From Paenibacillus rhizovicinus (GTDB lineage: Bacteria; Bacillota; Bacilli; Paenibacillales; Paenibacillaceae), in assembly GCF_010365285.1 (NCBI RefSeq), contig NZ_CP048286.1, positions 6,126,001 to 6,190,000 on the forward strand: DNA of 64,000 nucleotides, given 5' to 3'. Positions 19,588-28,592 of this stretch are shown here, one piece after another. A program made the position numbers and the translations under genes. Position 1 is the stretch's first letter, and each line of letters begins with the position of its first letter. The notes under the pieces are model-generated. The model saw nothing but the letters and a program-made list of their open reading frames with translations. It did not search any database and was not told the origin of the DNA.

Positions 19588-19684
19588 CATAGAAATATAA
19601 GCAAAGTATGAGTGAACTTATACTTTCTTGTATTTGAAGAAGCTGGATTCAAGCTTTTTATGAGGGGAAAGGAGGACGACTAAC

Positions 19685-21115
19685 GTGCCAAGCCAGTCAA
19701 ACGGTTTGCGATTTGATATTTACGAGCGGGTTCATTTGCCAGATGAAGTGGCGGCGATCGACGAGCTGGATGAAATCGAGCTCGTTCCCCGCATTGGCAT
19801 CGTACAACAAGACGAGCAGGTTCTGCTGAAGGGGCATCTTTTGCTGACGGGGGTATACCGGTCGGAAGAGCAGCCGCTGTCGGAGCAGGCTCTGGAGCAT
19901 TGGATTCCAGTCGAAATCACGCTGCCGCTCAATCGGATTCACCGGTTGGACGACATTTCCGTGGAGATCGACAACTTCGACGTGGATGTATTGTCGACGA
20001 GGACGCTCAACATTACGGGCGTATTGTCGCTGTTCGGCATTGAAATCGAGCAGCCCAGTTCGCAGGCGGATTGGCAGCGGGAAGAGCCTTATACGGTCGT
20101 TCACAGCAGGGGAGACGAAGAATATCAATCCGAAGCGCCGCCGTTCTTCGCGGGTCAGCCGGAGGCGCAGCCGTTCTTTGCCCAGCCGCCGCAGGAACAG
20201 CCGCCATTCTTTACGCCGCCGCAAGAGCAGCCGTCGTTCTGGCAGGAAGAGCAGCAGCGCGAAGCGGCGGAACGGGAGGCGCAGCGCGCTTTAGCCGCCC
20301 AGGTAGAGGCTGAGGAAGCGCGCGAAGCGTTAGCCCGCGCCGCGAGATCAAGAGAGCAGGAACTGCTTGCGATTGCCCAGCAGGAGGTTGCCCGTCAAGA
20401 GGCGGCGAGACAGGAAGCGGTTCGTCAAGAAGCCGCTCTCCTGGAAGCGGCAAGGCAAGAAGCGGCCTTCGAGCAAGCGACGCGTCAGGAAGCCGCTCAA
20501 GGCGCGGAACGCGAAGCCTTCCAGGGCGTCGAGCAGCAGGACTTCGCCCAGCCGGAGGCGCAAGCGCTCCAATCGGAAGCGGCGCCGCCTGCTGCCGAAG
20601 AGGCGGCGTCGGAATCCGCTTCCTTCGCCCAGTCCGAGCTCGAGCCGTCAATCCGGCAGCAAGCGGTGCCTCCGTCGGTTAACGCTTCGGAATCCGTGCA
20701 GACCTTCGGCGAAGTATCCGTGCAGGATGCCGAAGAACGCAAGGAAATCCGCGTCGCATTGGCCGGCAAGCCTGCCGAGGACGACGCCGCGCAGCAAGGC
20801 GCCGGCAACGTCAGCTTCAGGTCCCTGCTGCAGTCGAGCCGGCGCGAGCAGGAAGCCAAAGCGGCAGCCGAGCTGCATGCGGAGCGCGAAGCTGCGCAGA
20901 GCCGCCGTACTTCGGGCGACGAAATCGAGTGGAAGAACCTGCTGCGGCCGAGCGAAGATAACGCCTTCCGCAAAATGCGCATCTGCATCGTGCAGCGCGA
21001 GGAAACGCTTGACCTCATCGCAGGCCGGTATCAGCTGCAGGCGCGGGAGATCGCGCTTTACAACCGGCTTAACGATCAAAGCGTCAGCGAAGGCCAAGTG
21101 TTGTACATCCCTTGA
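19685..21115 (+). CDS. spoVID: Stage VI sporulation protein D, coat morphogenesis
   Basis: SpoVID is needed for encasement of the spore by coat layers and binds SafA and SpoIVA in B. subtilis. The N-terminal 115 residues, starting 'LRFDIYERVHLPDEVAAIDEL', carry the conserved SpoVID module ('EIELVPRIGIVQQDEQVLLKG'). The middle (about 145-340) is a low-complexity Ala/Glu/Gln/Arg-rich spacer with 'ARQEAV'-like repeats. The C-terminus (about 425-472) is a LysM-like domain ('REETLDLIAGRYQL'). The start is GTG after AAGGAGG. Its place two genes after hemL matches B. subtilis hemL-spoVID. At 476 aa it is shorter than the B. subtilis protein. Confidence 0.87.
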   Translation: MPSQSNGLRFDIYERVHLPDEVAAIDELDEIELVPRIGIVQQDEQVLLKGHLLLTGVYRSEEQPLSEQALEHWIPVEITLPLNRIHRLDDISVEIDNFDVDVLSTRTLNITGVLSLFGIEIEQPSSQADWQREEPYTVVHSRGDEEYQSEAPPFFAGQPEAQPFFAQPPQEQPPFFTPPQEQPSFWQEEQQREAAEREAQRALAAQVEAEEAREALARAARSREQELLAIAQQEVARQEAARQEAVRQEAALLEAARQEAAFEQATRQEAAQGAEREAFQGVEQQDFAQPEAQALQSEAAPPAAEEAASESASFAQSELEPSIRQQAVPPSVNASESVQTFGEVSVQDAEERKEIRVALAGKPAEDDAAQQGAGNVSFRSLLQSSRREQEAKAAAELHAEREAAQSRRTSGDEIEWKNLLRPSEDNAFRKMRICIVQREETLDLIAGRYQLQAREIALYNRLNDQSVSEGQVLYIP

Positions 21116-21150
21116 CGCGGGACAGGACGGGCGCAAACAAAGCCCGGATA

Positions 21151-21192
21151 AGCTTGCCGGAGCCTCTGAGAGGCTATCCGGCAGGCTTTTTT
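21151..21192 (+). terminator. Rho-independent terminator after spoVID
   Basis: An 11-bp stem (21151-21161 with 21177-21187) with a small inner GCCTCT/AGAGGC helix, followed by six T residues. Confidence 0.85.
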
Positions 21193-21265
21193 AACGTTCA
21201 TGGAAGGCTTTATATCGAATTCATTTCCATAATTGCGTAAAACGCCAGGGAGAAGCCCATTGGGA

Positions 21266-21295
21266 TTGACGATTATAAATCAAAACGTGTATGAT
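21266..21295 (+). promoter_or_regulatory. sigmaA promoter of valS
   Basis: TTGACG (21266-21271), an 18-bp spacer and TATGAT (21290-21295), just before the T-box leader. Confidence 0.7.
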
Positions 21296-21302
21296 AGAAA
21301 AA

Positions 21303-21590
21303 ATAAGGCAATAATTATTTTAAATGACGTTGATGGGGAAGAGTGGCAGGAATACCTTCAGAGAGCGGAACCGATTGCGCTGTGAGGTTCTGCAGGAATA
21401 TACTGTGACTGGTCGCCCCTGAGTCGCTGGAATGAAGCGAATTCCTTCGCGTAGTTCGGCCGGCAGCAGCCGTTATCTGTTAATAAGTTGTCGAATCGGC
21501 GCAGACCGTCGTTTCGGAACAAAGGTGGTACCGCGGAAGCCAGAACCTTTCGTCCTTTGCTATAAGGGCGAGAGGTTTATTTTTTTTTCG
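21303..21590 (+). promoter_or_regulatory. T-box leader of valS (Val specifier)
   Basis: The T-box sequence AGGTGGTACCGCGG is at 21523-21536 and is followed by a GC-rich hairpin (about 21544-21578) and a run of nine T residues, the transcription terminator. The stem I features GGGGAAGAGT and AGAGAGCGG are at about 21334-21368. A GTC codon at 21412-21414, just before CCCCTGAGT, is the likely valine specifier. Uncharged tRNA-Val should stabilise the antiterminator and let valS be transcribed. Confidence 0.93.
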
Positions 21591-21691
21591 ATTTACGAGG
21601 GGAAACGGTTTTCGATTAGCGATCAACGACCGGTCATGCGCGATTCGCGTCAGGAACCGGATGAGGACATATTATGGAGGTAGGAACTGAC

Positions 21692-24352
21692 ATGTCGCAG
21701 AAACAAACGATGACTGAAATGCCGACGACCTATGACCCTAAGGCCGCGGAATCCAAATGGTATCCTTACTGGATGGAGGGCAAGTTTTTCGAAGCGGGCA
21801 AGCGCCCGGATGCCGAGACGTACACGATCGTTATACCGCCGCCGAACGTCACGGGGATGCTGCACATCGGGCATGCGCTCGATTTTACGCTGCAGGATAT
21901 TTTGATTCGGGCGAAACGGATGCAAGGCTTTGACACGTTGTGGCTTCCGGGTACGGACCACGCCGGCATCGCGACGCAGACGAAGGTTGAACAGAAGCTG
22001 CGCGAAGAAGGATTGTCCCGGTACGATCTGGGCCGCGAGAAGTTTCTGGAGAAGGTGTGGGAGTGGAAGGACAGCTACGCTGCGACCATTCATGAGCAAT
22101 GGGCCAAAATGGGCTTCTCGCTCGATTACTCGCGCGAACGCTTCACGCTGGACGAAGGTCTCTCCCGCGCCGTTCGCGAAGTTTTCGTACGTCTCTACGA
22201 GAAGGGCTTAATCTACCGCGGCAAGAAGATTATCAACTGGGATCCGGCGGCTCGCACGGCGCTCTCGGATATCGAGGTTGAACATAAAGAAGTCAACGGA
22301 CATCTGTACCATCTGCAATATCCGCTGAAGAACGGTTCCGGTTTCATTACGGTCGCTACGACCCGTCCGGAAACGATGCTCGGCGATACGGCGGTTGCGG
22401 TACATCCGGAAGACGAGCGCTACAAGCACCTGATCGGCGAAATGATCGTACTGCCGATTATCGGCCGGGAAATCCCGATTATCGGCGACGAATACGTCGA
22501 GAAGGAATTCGGCTCCGGCGCCGTCAAAATTACGCCTGCGCACGATCCGAACGACTTCGAGGTCGGCCTTCGCCATCAGCTGCCGCAAATCGTCGTCATG
22601 GACGAAAGCGGCACGATGAACGCGGAAGCCGGACCCTATAACGGCATGGACCGCGCGGATTGCCGCAAGCGCATCGTAGCGGATATGCAAGCCAGCGGGG
22701 TTTGCATCAAAATCGAAGACCATGTCCATCAAGTCGGACACAGCGAGCGCAGCGGCGCGGTCGTCGAGCCTTACTTGTCGACGCAATGGTTCGTCGACAT
22801 GAAACCGCTGGCTGATGCGGCGATCGAGGCGCAGAAGAGCGGCAAAGGCGTTAATTTCGTACCGGATCGGTTCGATAAAACGTATCTGCAATGGATCGAA
22901 AACGTACGCGACTGGTGTATTTCCCGCCAGCTCTGGTGGGGTCACCGCATTCCGGCTTGGTATTGCGACGCTTGCGGCGCGATGCATGTCGAGCGCGAGG
23001 ACCAAACGGCGTGTTCGGCTTGCGGAAGCGAATCGCTCCGTCAAGACGAAGACGTGCTCGACACCTGGTTCAGCTCAGGTCTATGGCCGTTCTCCACGCT
23101 TGGCTGGCCGGAACAAACGGAAGATCTGAAACGCTTCTACCCGACCGATGTCCTGGTTACGGGTTACGATATTATTTACTTCTGGGTTGCCCGGATGATC
23201 TTCACCGCCATCGAATTCACGGATGAAATTCCGTTCAAAGACGTTCTGATGCATGGTCTCGTTCGCGACGAGAACGGCAAGAAAATGTCCAAATCGCTCG
23301 GAAACGGCGTCGATCCGCTGGAAGTGATCGAGAAATACGGCGCGGATGCCATGCGTTATATGATTTCCACGAGCAGCACGCCGGGCCAGGATTTGCGTTT
23401 CCGCTGGGAGCGGGTCGAGCAAGCGCGCAACTTCGCCAACAAGATCTGGAACGCGTCGCGCTTTGCGCTGATGAACTTGGAAGGCGTGACAGCAGCCGAC
23501 ATCGACATCAACGTGAAGCTTGGCACTGCCGACCGCTGGATCCTGCATCGCCTGAATGCGGCGGTTGCGGACACGACGCGGCTGATCGACAGCTACGATT
23601 TCGGCGAAACGGGCCGCGTCCTGTACAATTTCATCTGGGATGACTTGTGCGACTGGTACATCGAGTTCGCGAAGCTGAACCTGAACGGCACGGATGCCGA
23701 GGCGAAACGCGCGACGCAATCGGTCCTCGCTTATGTCCTGGACCGCACGCAGCGCCTGATCCACCCGTTCATGCCGTTTATCAGCGAAGAGATTTGGCAG
23801 CATCTGCCGCATGAAGGCGAAACGATCACGCTCGCGCCATGGCCGGCATACGATGCGGCGTTCGAAGCGCCGGATGCCGTTGCCGAGATGGAACTGCTGA
23901 TGGAAATGATCCGTTCCGTTCGGAATATTCGCGCCGAAGTGAACGTGCCGATGAGCAAGAAGATCGAATTGCAAATCAAACCGTCCGGCGCGAACGAAGC
24001 GGCCATTCTTGCCCGCAACGAAGAGTTCATCGTTCGTTTCTGCGGCACGTCGAAGCTGGACATCAGCCTCGATCTGACGGCTCCCGACAAAGCGATGACA
24101 GCGATCGTAACAGGTGCCGAGATGTACCTGCCGCTAGCAGGCCTGATCGACATTGCGCAGGAGATCGCCCGCCTGGAGAAAGAAATCCAGCATCTGGACA
24201 ACGAGGTCCAGCGCGTGGAGAAGAAGCTCGCCAACGAGGGCTTCGTTGCCAAAGCGCCAGCGAAGGTCATCGAAGAAGAAAAAGCGAAAATGGCCGACTA
24301 TGCCGATAAGCGCGATAAAGTTAATGCGCGGATCGCGGAATTGAGAGGCTAA
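21692..24352 (+). CDS. valS: Valyl-tRNA synthetase
   Basis: Class I aminoacyl-tRNA synthetase that charges tRNA-Val. The 886-aa protein has '[16 protein letters not shown]' (HIGH), the editing domain with '[19 protein letters not shown]', '[13 protein letters not shown]' (KMSKS), an anticodon-binding domain and a C-terminal coiled coil ('[21 protein letters not shown]'). The frame is open from an ATG at 21674, but GGAGG at 21676-21680 is the ribosome-binding site for the ATG at 21692. It is controlled by the T-box upstream, and folC starts 4 bases after its stop. Confidence 0.98.
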   Translation: MSQKQTMTEMPTTYDPKAAESKWYPYWMEGKFFEAGKRPDAETYTIVIPPPNVTGMLHIGHALDFTLQDILIRAKRMQGFDTLWLPGTDHAGIATQTKVEQKLREEGLSRYDLGREKFLEKVWEWKDSYAATIHEQWAKMGFSLDYSRERFTLDEGLSRAVREVFVRLYEKGLIYRGKKIINWDPAARTALSDIEVEHKEVNGHLYHLQYPLKNGSGFITVATTRPETMLGDTAVAVHPEDERYKHLIGEMIVLPIIGREIPIIGDEYVEKEFGSGAVKITPAHDPNDFEVGLRHQLPQIVVMDESGTMNAEAGPYNGMDRADCRKRIVADMQASGVCIKIEDHVHQVGHSERSGAVVEPYLSTQWFVDMKPLADAAIEAQKSGKGVNFVPDRFDKTYLQWIENVRDWCISRQLWWGHRIPAWYCDACGAMHVEREDQTACSACGSESLRQDEDVLDTWFSSGLWPFSTLGWPEQTEDLKRFYPTDVLVTGYDIIYFWVARMIFTAIEFTDEIPFKDVLMHGLVRDENGKKMSKSLGNGVDPLEVIEKYGADAMRYMISTSSTPGQDLRFRWERVEQARNFANKIWNASRFALMNLEGVTAADIDINVKLGTADRWILHRLNAAVADTTRLIDSYDFGETGRVLYNFIWDDLCDWYIEFAKLNLNGTDAEAKRATQSVLAYVLDRTQRLIHPFMPFISEEIWQHLPHEGETITLAPWPAYDAAFEAPDAVAEMELLMEMIRSVRNIRAEVNVPMSKKIELQIKPSGANEAAILARNEEFIVRFCGTSKLDISLDLTAPDKAMTAIVTGAEMYLPLAGLIDIAQEIARLEKEIQHLDNEVQRVEKKLANEGFVAKAPAKVIEEEKAKMADYADKRDKVNARIAELRG

Positions 24353-24356
24353 CCTA

Positions 24357-25733
24357 ATGAGCGAACAACAACAGAATCAAGAAGTGAAGCCGTTCTCGAC
24401 GTACGAAGAAGCGCGGCTGTGGATCGAGGGGCTGATTCCGTTCGGAATTCGCCCCGGCATGGAACGGATCGAGAAGCTGATGGAGATGACGGGACACCCG
24501 GAACGCCGGCTTAAATTCATTCACGTGGCCGGCACGAACGGCAAAGGCTCCGTATGCGCCTACTTGACCAGCGTATTGATCCGCTGCGGTTATGACGTGG
24601 GGACGTTTACGTCCCCATACATCACGAAATTCACGAACCGGTTCCAATATAACGGCATGGATATTCCCGAAGAGACGCTGATGGCGCTTGCGAACCGGCT
24701 GAAGCCGCTTTGCGATGAGATTGCGGCCACGGACCTCGGCTCGCCTTCCATGTTCGAAGTGTCGACGGCACTGGCGATCCTGTATTACGGCACCGTGTCC
24801 TATCCGGATTTCGTCGTGTGGGAAACCGGTCTTGGCGGCCGCTTGGACGTGACGAACATCGTCACGCCGCTCGTTTCGGTCATTACGAACGTCGGTCACG
24901 ATCATATGGATATTTTGGGCGACTCCCTCGAAGAAATCGCAGCCGAGAAAGCCGGCATCATTAAGCCGGGCATGCCTGTCGTCACTGCGGTCAGCCAGCC
25001 GGAGGTAGCGGCCATTATCCGCGAAACCGCGCAAGCGAAGAAAAGCTCGCTTTATATGCTCGGCGATCAGTTTCATGAAGTCACGACGCATGTCCAGGAG
25101 AATGAGCAGACCTTCCGTTTCGACGGCATCTTCCGTTCCATCGACGAGCTGACCATTACGCTGAACGGCGCGCACCAGCGGACCAACGCGGCTGTAGCCG
25201 TCATGACGCTTGAAGTGATGCGGCAGTATTACGCGCTGATACTGGAAGACGAGGATTTGCGCGAAGGGCTGCGCAGCGCCGCATGGCCCGGCCGTCTGGA
25301 AATGATCGGGGATTCCCCGCGCATTCTGGTCGATGGCGCCCATAATCCCGAAGGCGCGGAGATGCTCGCTGCGGCGTTAAAAGAGACGTATTCGTACGAG
25401 CGTCTTCACCTTATGATCGGGATGCTGGCGAATAAGAATCATCGCGATGCCTTGCGGCATATACTACCTCTAGTGAATACGCTTGTCGTGACGGAAGCGG
25501 ATTTCCGCAAGGCTTTGCCTGCCGCCGATTTGGCTTCCCTCGTTCAAGAGCTTCGCGAGGAAGCTGGGTATTCTTTCGAGCTCATCGTGGAACCGGATTG
25601 GAAGAAGGCGCTGGAACGTCTGCAGATGTCGACCAGCAAGGCGGATTTGGCGGTCGTCACCGGCACCCTCTATTTGATTGCCGACGTCCGCTCCCAATTG
25701 CTTTACAATAAGGATTCTGAAAAAGGTTGGTGA
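24357..25733 (+). CDS. folC: Folylpolyglutamate synthase / dihydrofolate synthase
   Basis: A Mur-ligase-fold enzyme that adds glutamate to dihydropteroate and to folates. At 458 aa it has the P-loop 'HVAGTNGKGSVCAY', the folate-binding loop 'TFTSPYITKFTNRFQYNG', 'WETGLGGRLDVTNIV' and the C-terminal ligase domain beginning near 'RILVDGAHNPEGAEM'. Its ribosome-binding site (GAGAGG) lies in the end of valS, so the two are translationally linked as in other Firmicutes. No comC gene follows, unlike B. subtilis. Confidence 0.96.
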   Translation: MSEQQQNQEVKPFSTYEEARLWIEGLIPFGIRPGMERIEKLMEMTGHPERRLKFIHVAGTNGKGSVCAYLTSVLIRCGYDVGTFTSPYITKFTNRFQYNGMDIPEETLMALANRLKPLCDEIAATDLGSPSMFEVSTALAILYYGTVSYPDFVVWETGLGGRLDVTNIVTPLVSVITNVGHDHMDILGDSLEEIAAEKAGIIKPGMPVVTAVSQPEVAAIIRETAQAKKSSLYMLGDQFHEVTTHVQENEQTFRFDGIFRSIDELTITLNGAHQRTNAAVAVMTLEVMRQYYALILEDEDLREGLRSAAWPGRLEMIGDSPRILVDGAHNPEGAEMLAAALKETYSYERLHLMIGMLANKNHRDALRHILPLVNTLVVTEADFRKALPAADLASLVQELREEAGYSFELIVEPDWKKALERLQMSTSKADLAVVTGTLYLIADVRSQLLYNKDSEKGW

Positions 25734-25740
25734 ACCGTCT

Positions 25741-27135
25741 TTGAATACAGCAGAACACGTTCATTTCATCGGAATCGGCGGTTACGGCATGAGCGCAATC
25801 GCGCGTGTCATGCTGGAGATGGGGTATAAGGTGACCGGCTCCGACGTTGCCCGGCAGGAATTGACTGAGAAGCTGGCGGCGAAAGGCGCGCGCATCTACA
25901 TCGGCCACGAGCCGGAGCATGTTGCCGGAGCGGATCTCGTCGTTTATTCGACGGCATTGTCCCGGGACAACGTGGAGCGCAAAGCGGCGGAGGACCTGAA
26001 GATTCCGATATTGCACCGTGCTCAGATGCTCGCAAGGCTGATGAATAACGGGAAAGGCGTCGCCGTTGCAGGCGCGCACGGCAAGACGACGACCTCGTCG
26101 ATGATTGCGCTCGTTATGGAAACGTGCAAGCTTGATCCGACGTTCATTATCGGCGGAGAGATCGTGAATGTCGGCACCAACGCAAAAGCAGGCAAGGGCG
26201 AATACGTTGTGGCGGAAGCGGACGAGAGCGACGGTTCCTTCCTGCAGTACCACCCGACGATCGCGATCGTAACGAACATCGAACCGGATCATCTCGAAAA
26301 TTATGACGGTGACTTCAATAAATTGAAAACGGCTTATGTACAGTTCCTAAGCCAGGTAAAGCAAGGCGGAAGCGCGATCGTCTGCGCGGACGACGAGAAC
26401 ATCCAGGAAATGCTGCCCCAATTAGTGTCCGGACCACTAGGCGATAAAGGCGTGCTGTCTTACGGCATCGATCACGAGGCCGTATATCGTGCCAGCAACA
26501 TCGAGCTGGGAGACCGGAAGGTTTCGTTCGATATGACGAAGCAAGGCCGGCTGCTCGGACGAATCGGCCTCTCGGTACCGGGACGCCATAACGTGTACAA
26601 TGCGATGGCGACGGTCATTACATGTCTGGAAGCGGGCATTCCGTTCGCGTCCATCGCTGAAGCGATCGTTGATTTCCGCGGTGCGAAACGGCGGTTTCAA
26701 GTGTTGGGCGAAGTGAACGATATTCTTGTCATCGACGATTACGCCCATCATCCGACGGAAATTCAAGCGACGATCAGCGCAGCCAAGTCTACGGGCAAAC
26801 GGATCATCGCCGTCTTCCAGCCGCAGCGTTACACGCGAACGTTCTTCCTGCTGGAGCAGTTCAGCCGCGCGTTCCCGGAAGCGGACGAAGTGTTGATTAC
26901 GGATATTTATTCGCCGGCGGGCGAGCAGCAGATCGAGGGCGTCAATTCGAAGCGGCTTGTCGAGCTCATTATCAAGAACAGCAACGCAAACACTTCGTAT
27001 TATCCGACGAAGGAAGAAGTGCTTGAGGTGTTGACCGAACGGGTAAAGCCCGGCGATCTCGTCATTACGATGGGGGCGGGCGACATCTGGAAAGTGGCCG
27101 ACGCGCTCGCGAAGACGCTTCGCGCAAAAGCATGA
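25741..27135 (+). CDS. murC: UDP-N-acetylmuramate--L-alanine ligase
   Basis: MurC adds the first residue of the peptidoglycan stem peptide. The protein has 'HFIGIGGYGMSAIARVML' (UDP-binding), P-loop 'AGAHGKTTTSSM', 'NIEPDHLENY' and 'DDYAHHPTEI', all diagnostic of MurC. The frame is open from 25678, overlapping folC, but homology begins at 'NTAEHVHFIGIGG', so the likely start is the TTG at 25741 with GGTGA as ribosome-binding site (464 aa). Position directly after folC suggests co-transcription from valS. A strong terminator follows. Confidence 0.94.
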   Translation: MNTAEHVHFIGIGGYGMSAIARVMLEMGYKVTGSDVARQELTEKLAAKGARIYIGHEPEHVAGADLVVYSTALSRDNVERKAAEDLKIPILHRAQMLARLMNNGKGVAVAGAHGKTTTSSMIALVMETCKLDPTFIIGGEIVNVGTNAKAGKGEYVVAEADESDGSFLQYHPTIAIVTNIEPDHLENYDGDFNKLKTAYVQFLSQVKQGGSAIVCADDENIQEMLPQLVSGPLGDKGVLSYGIDHEAVYRASNIELGDRKVSFDMTKQGRLLGRIGLSVPGRHNVYNAMATVITCLEAGIPFASIAEAIVDFRGAKRRFQVLGEVNDILVIDDYAHHPTEIQATISAAKSTGKRIIAVFQPQRYTRTFFLLEQFSRAFPEADEVLITDIYSPAGEQQIEGVNSKRLVELIIKNSNANTSYYPTKEEVLEVLTERVKPGDLVITMGAGDIWKVADALAKTLRAKA

Positions 27136-27148
27136 TATAATGCTAGGT

Positions 27149-27186
27149 AAAAGGCCGTTGTCCCGGATTCGGGACAACGGCCTTAT
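27149..27186 (+). terminator. Rho-independent terminator after murC
   Basis: A perfect 14-bp stem (27149-27162 with 27169-27182) with a 6-nt loop, 13 bases after the stop. Confidence 0.85.
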
Positions 27187-27222
27187 TTATTTCCGCCTTA
27201 TGCCTGAAAGACGCCGACTGAC

Positions 27223-27261
27223 AAACAAGCCGTAAAATCCCTGGTGGGTATTTTACGGCTT
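27223..27261 (-). terminator. Terminator of the repeat-rich peptidoglycan-binding gene (- strand)
   Basis: A 14-bp perfect stem (27223-27236 with 27248-27261) lies directly after the stop of the - strand gene. Read on the - strand it is followed by a T-rich tail. Confidence 0.75.
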
Positions 27262-27270
27262 GTTGTTCGG

Positions 27271-28182
27271 TTAATCGTCTTGCTTGTCTTTACCGTTTCC
27301 GGATCCTTGGCCTTGGCTGCCGCTGTTCTCTTTGCCGCCGCCTTGCTCTTGTTGGCCGCCTTGTTCTTTGCCGCCGCCTTGCTCTTGTTGGCCGCCTTGC
27401 TCTTGCTTGCCGCCTTGCTCTTGCTTGCCGCCTTGTTCTTGCTTGCCGCCTTGCTCTTGTTGGCCTCCTTGTTCTTGACGACCGCCTTGACCAGCGCCGC
27501 CGCCTTGACCAGCGCCGCCGCCTTGGCCAGCACCGCCGCCTTGACCGGCACCGCCGCCTTGACCGGCACCGCCGCCTTGACCGGCACCGCCGCCTTGGCC
27601 GGCACCGCCGCCTTGACCGGCGCCGCCGCCTTGACCAGCGCCGCCGCCTTGACCAGCGCCGCCGCCTTGACCGGCGCCGCCGCCTTGACCGGCGCCGCCG
27701 CCTTGACCGGCGCTGCCGCCTTGGCCAGCGCCGCCGCCTTGGCCAGCACCGCGACCTTTAGCGCCGCCAGCGCCGCGGCCTTTAGCGTTGCCGATTATTT
27801 TTCCGTGGCCTCTGCTCATGCCTTTGCTTTTTGTCCGCATTTGCATCGCTTTTTTGGTGTGGTACGCATAGACGACCGATTTGAACGTTCGAGGATCAAC
27901 CGAGCCCGTGGCCGGAAGACCGTGTTTCTTCTGATAGTACTTTACGCCGCGTACCGTCAGATCGTTGTAATTACCGTCGATTGGTCCGGAATAGCTCCCA
28001 AGCGACTTCAGCATCCCTTGGATGACGTATACATCCGGTCCGTGCGCCCCTTTGCCGATGGCGGAACTGACGTTTGGCATGCCCAATAGCAGCACGAGTG
28101 CTAGCATCGCAATTCCCAGCAGTTTGCTTGCTTTGCGCAAGCCCCACGATTTTCGTTCAGAAGCTTGATGGATTTCTTTCAT
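27271..28182 (-). CDS. Secreted peptidoglycan-binding protein with Gly/Gln-rich repeat tail
   Basis: A 303-aa protein. Residues 1-41 form a signal peptide (basic start, then 'LLGIAMLALVLLLGMP', cut near 'VSSA'). Residues about 45-105 are one PG_binding_1 domain ('GPDVYVIQGMLKSLGSYSGPIDG', 'KYYQKKHGLPATGSVDPRTF'), a fold that binds cell-wall peptides and is common in spore-cortex hydrolases. A basic linker follows, then about 15 copies of a 6-aa GGGAGQ-type unit and about nine QEQGG(K/Q) units, ending Lys/Asp-rich. No catalytic domain is present, so a structural or matrix role at the wall or spore surface is possible; this is inference. It is transcribed opposite to its neighbours and has its own terminator. 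Confidence 0.85.
   Translation of the reverse strand: MKEIHQASERKSWGLRKASKLLGIAMLALVLLLGMPNVSSAIGKGAHGPDVYVIQGMLKSLGSYSGPIDGNYNDLTVRGVKYYQKKHGLPATGSVDPRTFKSVVYAYHTKKAMQMRTKSKGMSRGHGKIIGNAKGRGAGGAKGRGAGQGGGAGQGGSAGQGGGAGQGGGAGQGGGAGQGGGAGQGGGAGQGGGAGQGGGAGQGGGAGQGGGAGQGGGAGQGGGAGQGGGAGQGGRQEQGGQQEQGGKQEQGGKQEQGGKQEQGGQQEQGGGKEQGGQQEQGGGKENSGSQGQGSGNGKDKQDD
27350..27752 (-). repeat. Two tandem 18-bp repeat arrays (AGQGG and QEQGG units)
   Basis: Reading along the - strand, positions 27752 to about 27483 hold 15 in-frame 18-bp units encoding GAGQGG variants; 27482 to about 27350 hold units encoding QEQGGK/QEQGGQ. Copies differ mostly by single synonymous changes, which points to recent expansion by slippage or unequal crossover. 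Confidence 0.9.
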
Positions 28183-28592
28183 TACAACAAGACACCTGCC
28201 TTAATAAGTATGTGCCGCATTTGCCGCCGACCTTACTATACCCCTCGGGTTTTCCAATATACGAAGTCATACCCTGATATTCACATCCAAAAAAAACCAT
28301 TCATAGGCCTGAATACTAGAACGAGAGGAGATCAATGAATAGCATCTCCTACTGTACATCGCTCCTGCATCGCTCCTACCTCCAATTGCTGCAACTGCGT
28401 CCGGCTTCATATGCGGGAGTCGATACATACGTATTGGTTTGTGTCAATAAGTTTACATCCGGTTAAATTAAGCGGTCTCACCCGTCTATTCGCCTTCAAA
28501 AGCGGTGCCGTTGTTACGATATTAAGAAGTGAGAATACGATTGCTAGCCGGTCAGCGATGCTGCTATCGGCGGAGCGAAGGGCGGAATCGTT
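28183..28592. other. 410-base intergenic region between divergent genes
   Basis: This region must hold the promoters of the - strand peptidoglycan-binding gene and the + strand histidine kinase. The ribosome-binding site GGCAGGTG of the - strand gene is at its left edge. I see no convincing -35/-10 pair for either gene, no RNA motif and no terminator. A 65-codon frame at 28411-28608 lacks a ribosome-binding site and is not called. Confidence 0.5.

Noticed and set aside
20367-21194. 275-codon Arg/Ser-rich frame within spoVID
   Set aside because: Out-of-frame reading of the Ala/Glu/Gln-rich spacer; the SpoVID and LysM-like domains are in the other frame.
27244-28089. 281-codon open frame on the + strand, Ala/Leu-rich
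   Set aside because: It is the mirror of the Gly/Gln repeat gene on the - strand; the open frame comes from the repeat composition. The - strand protein has a signal peptide, a known domain, a ribosome-binding site and a terminator.
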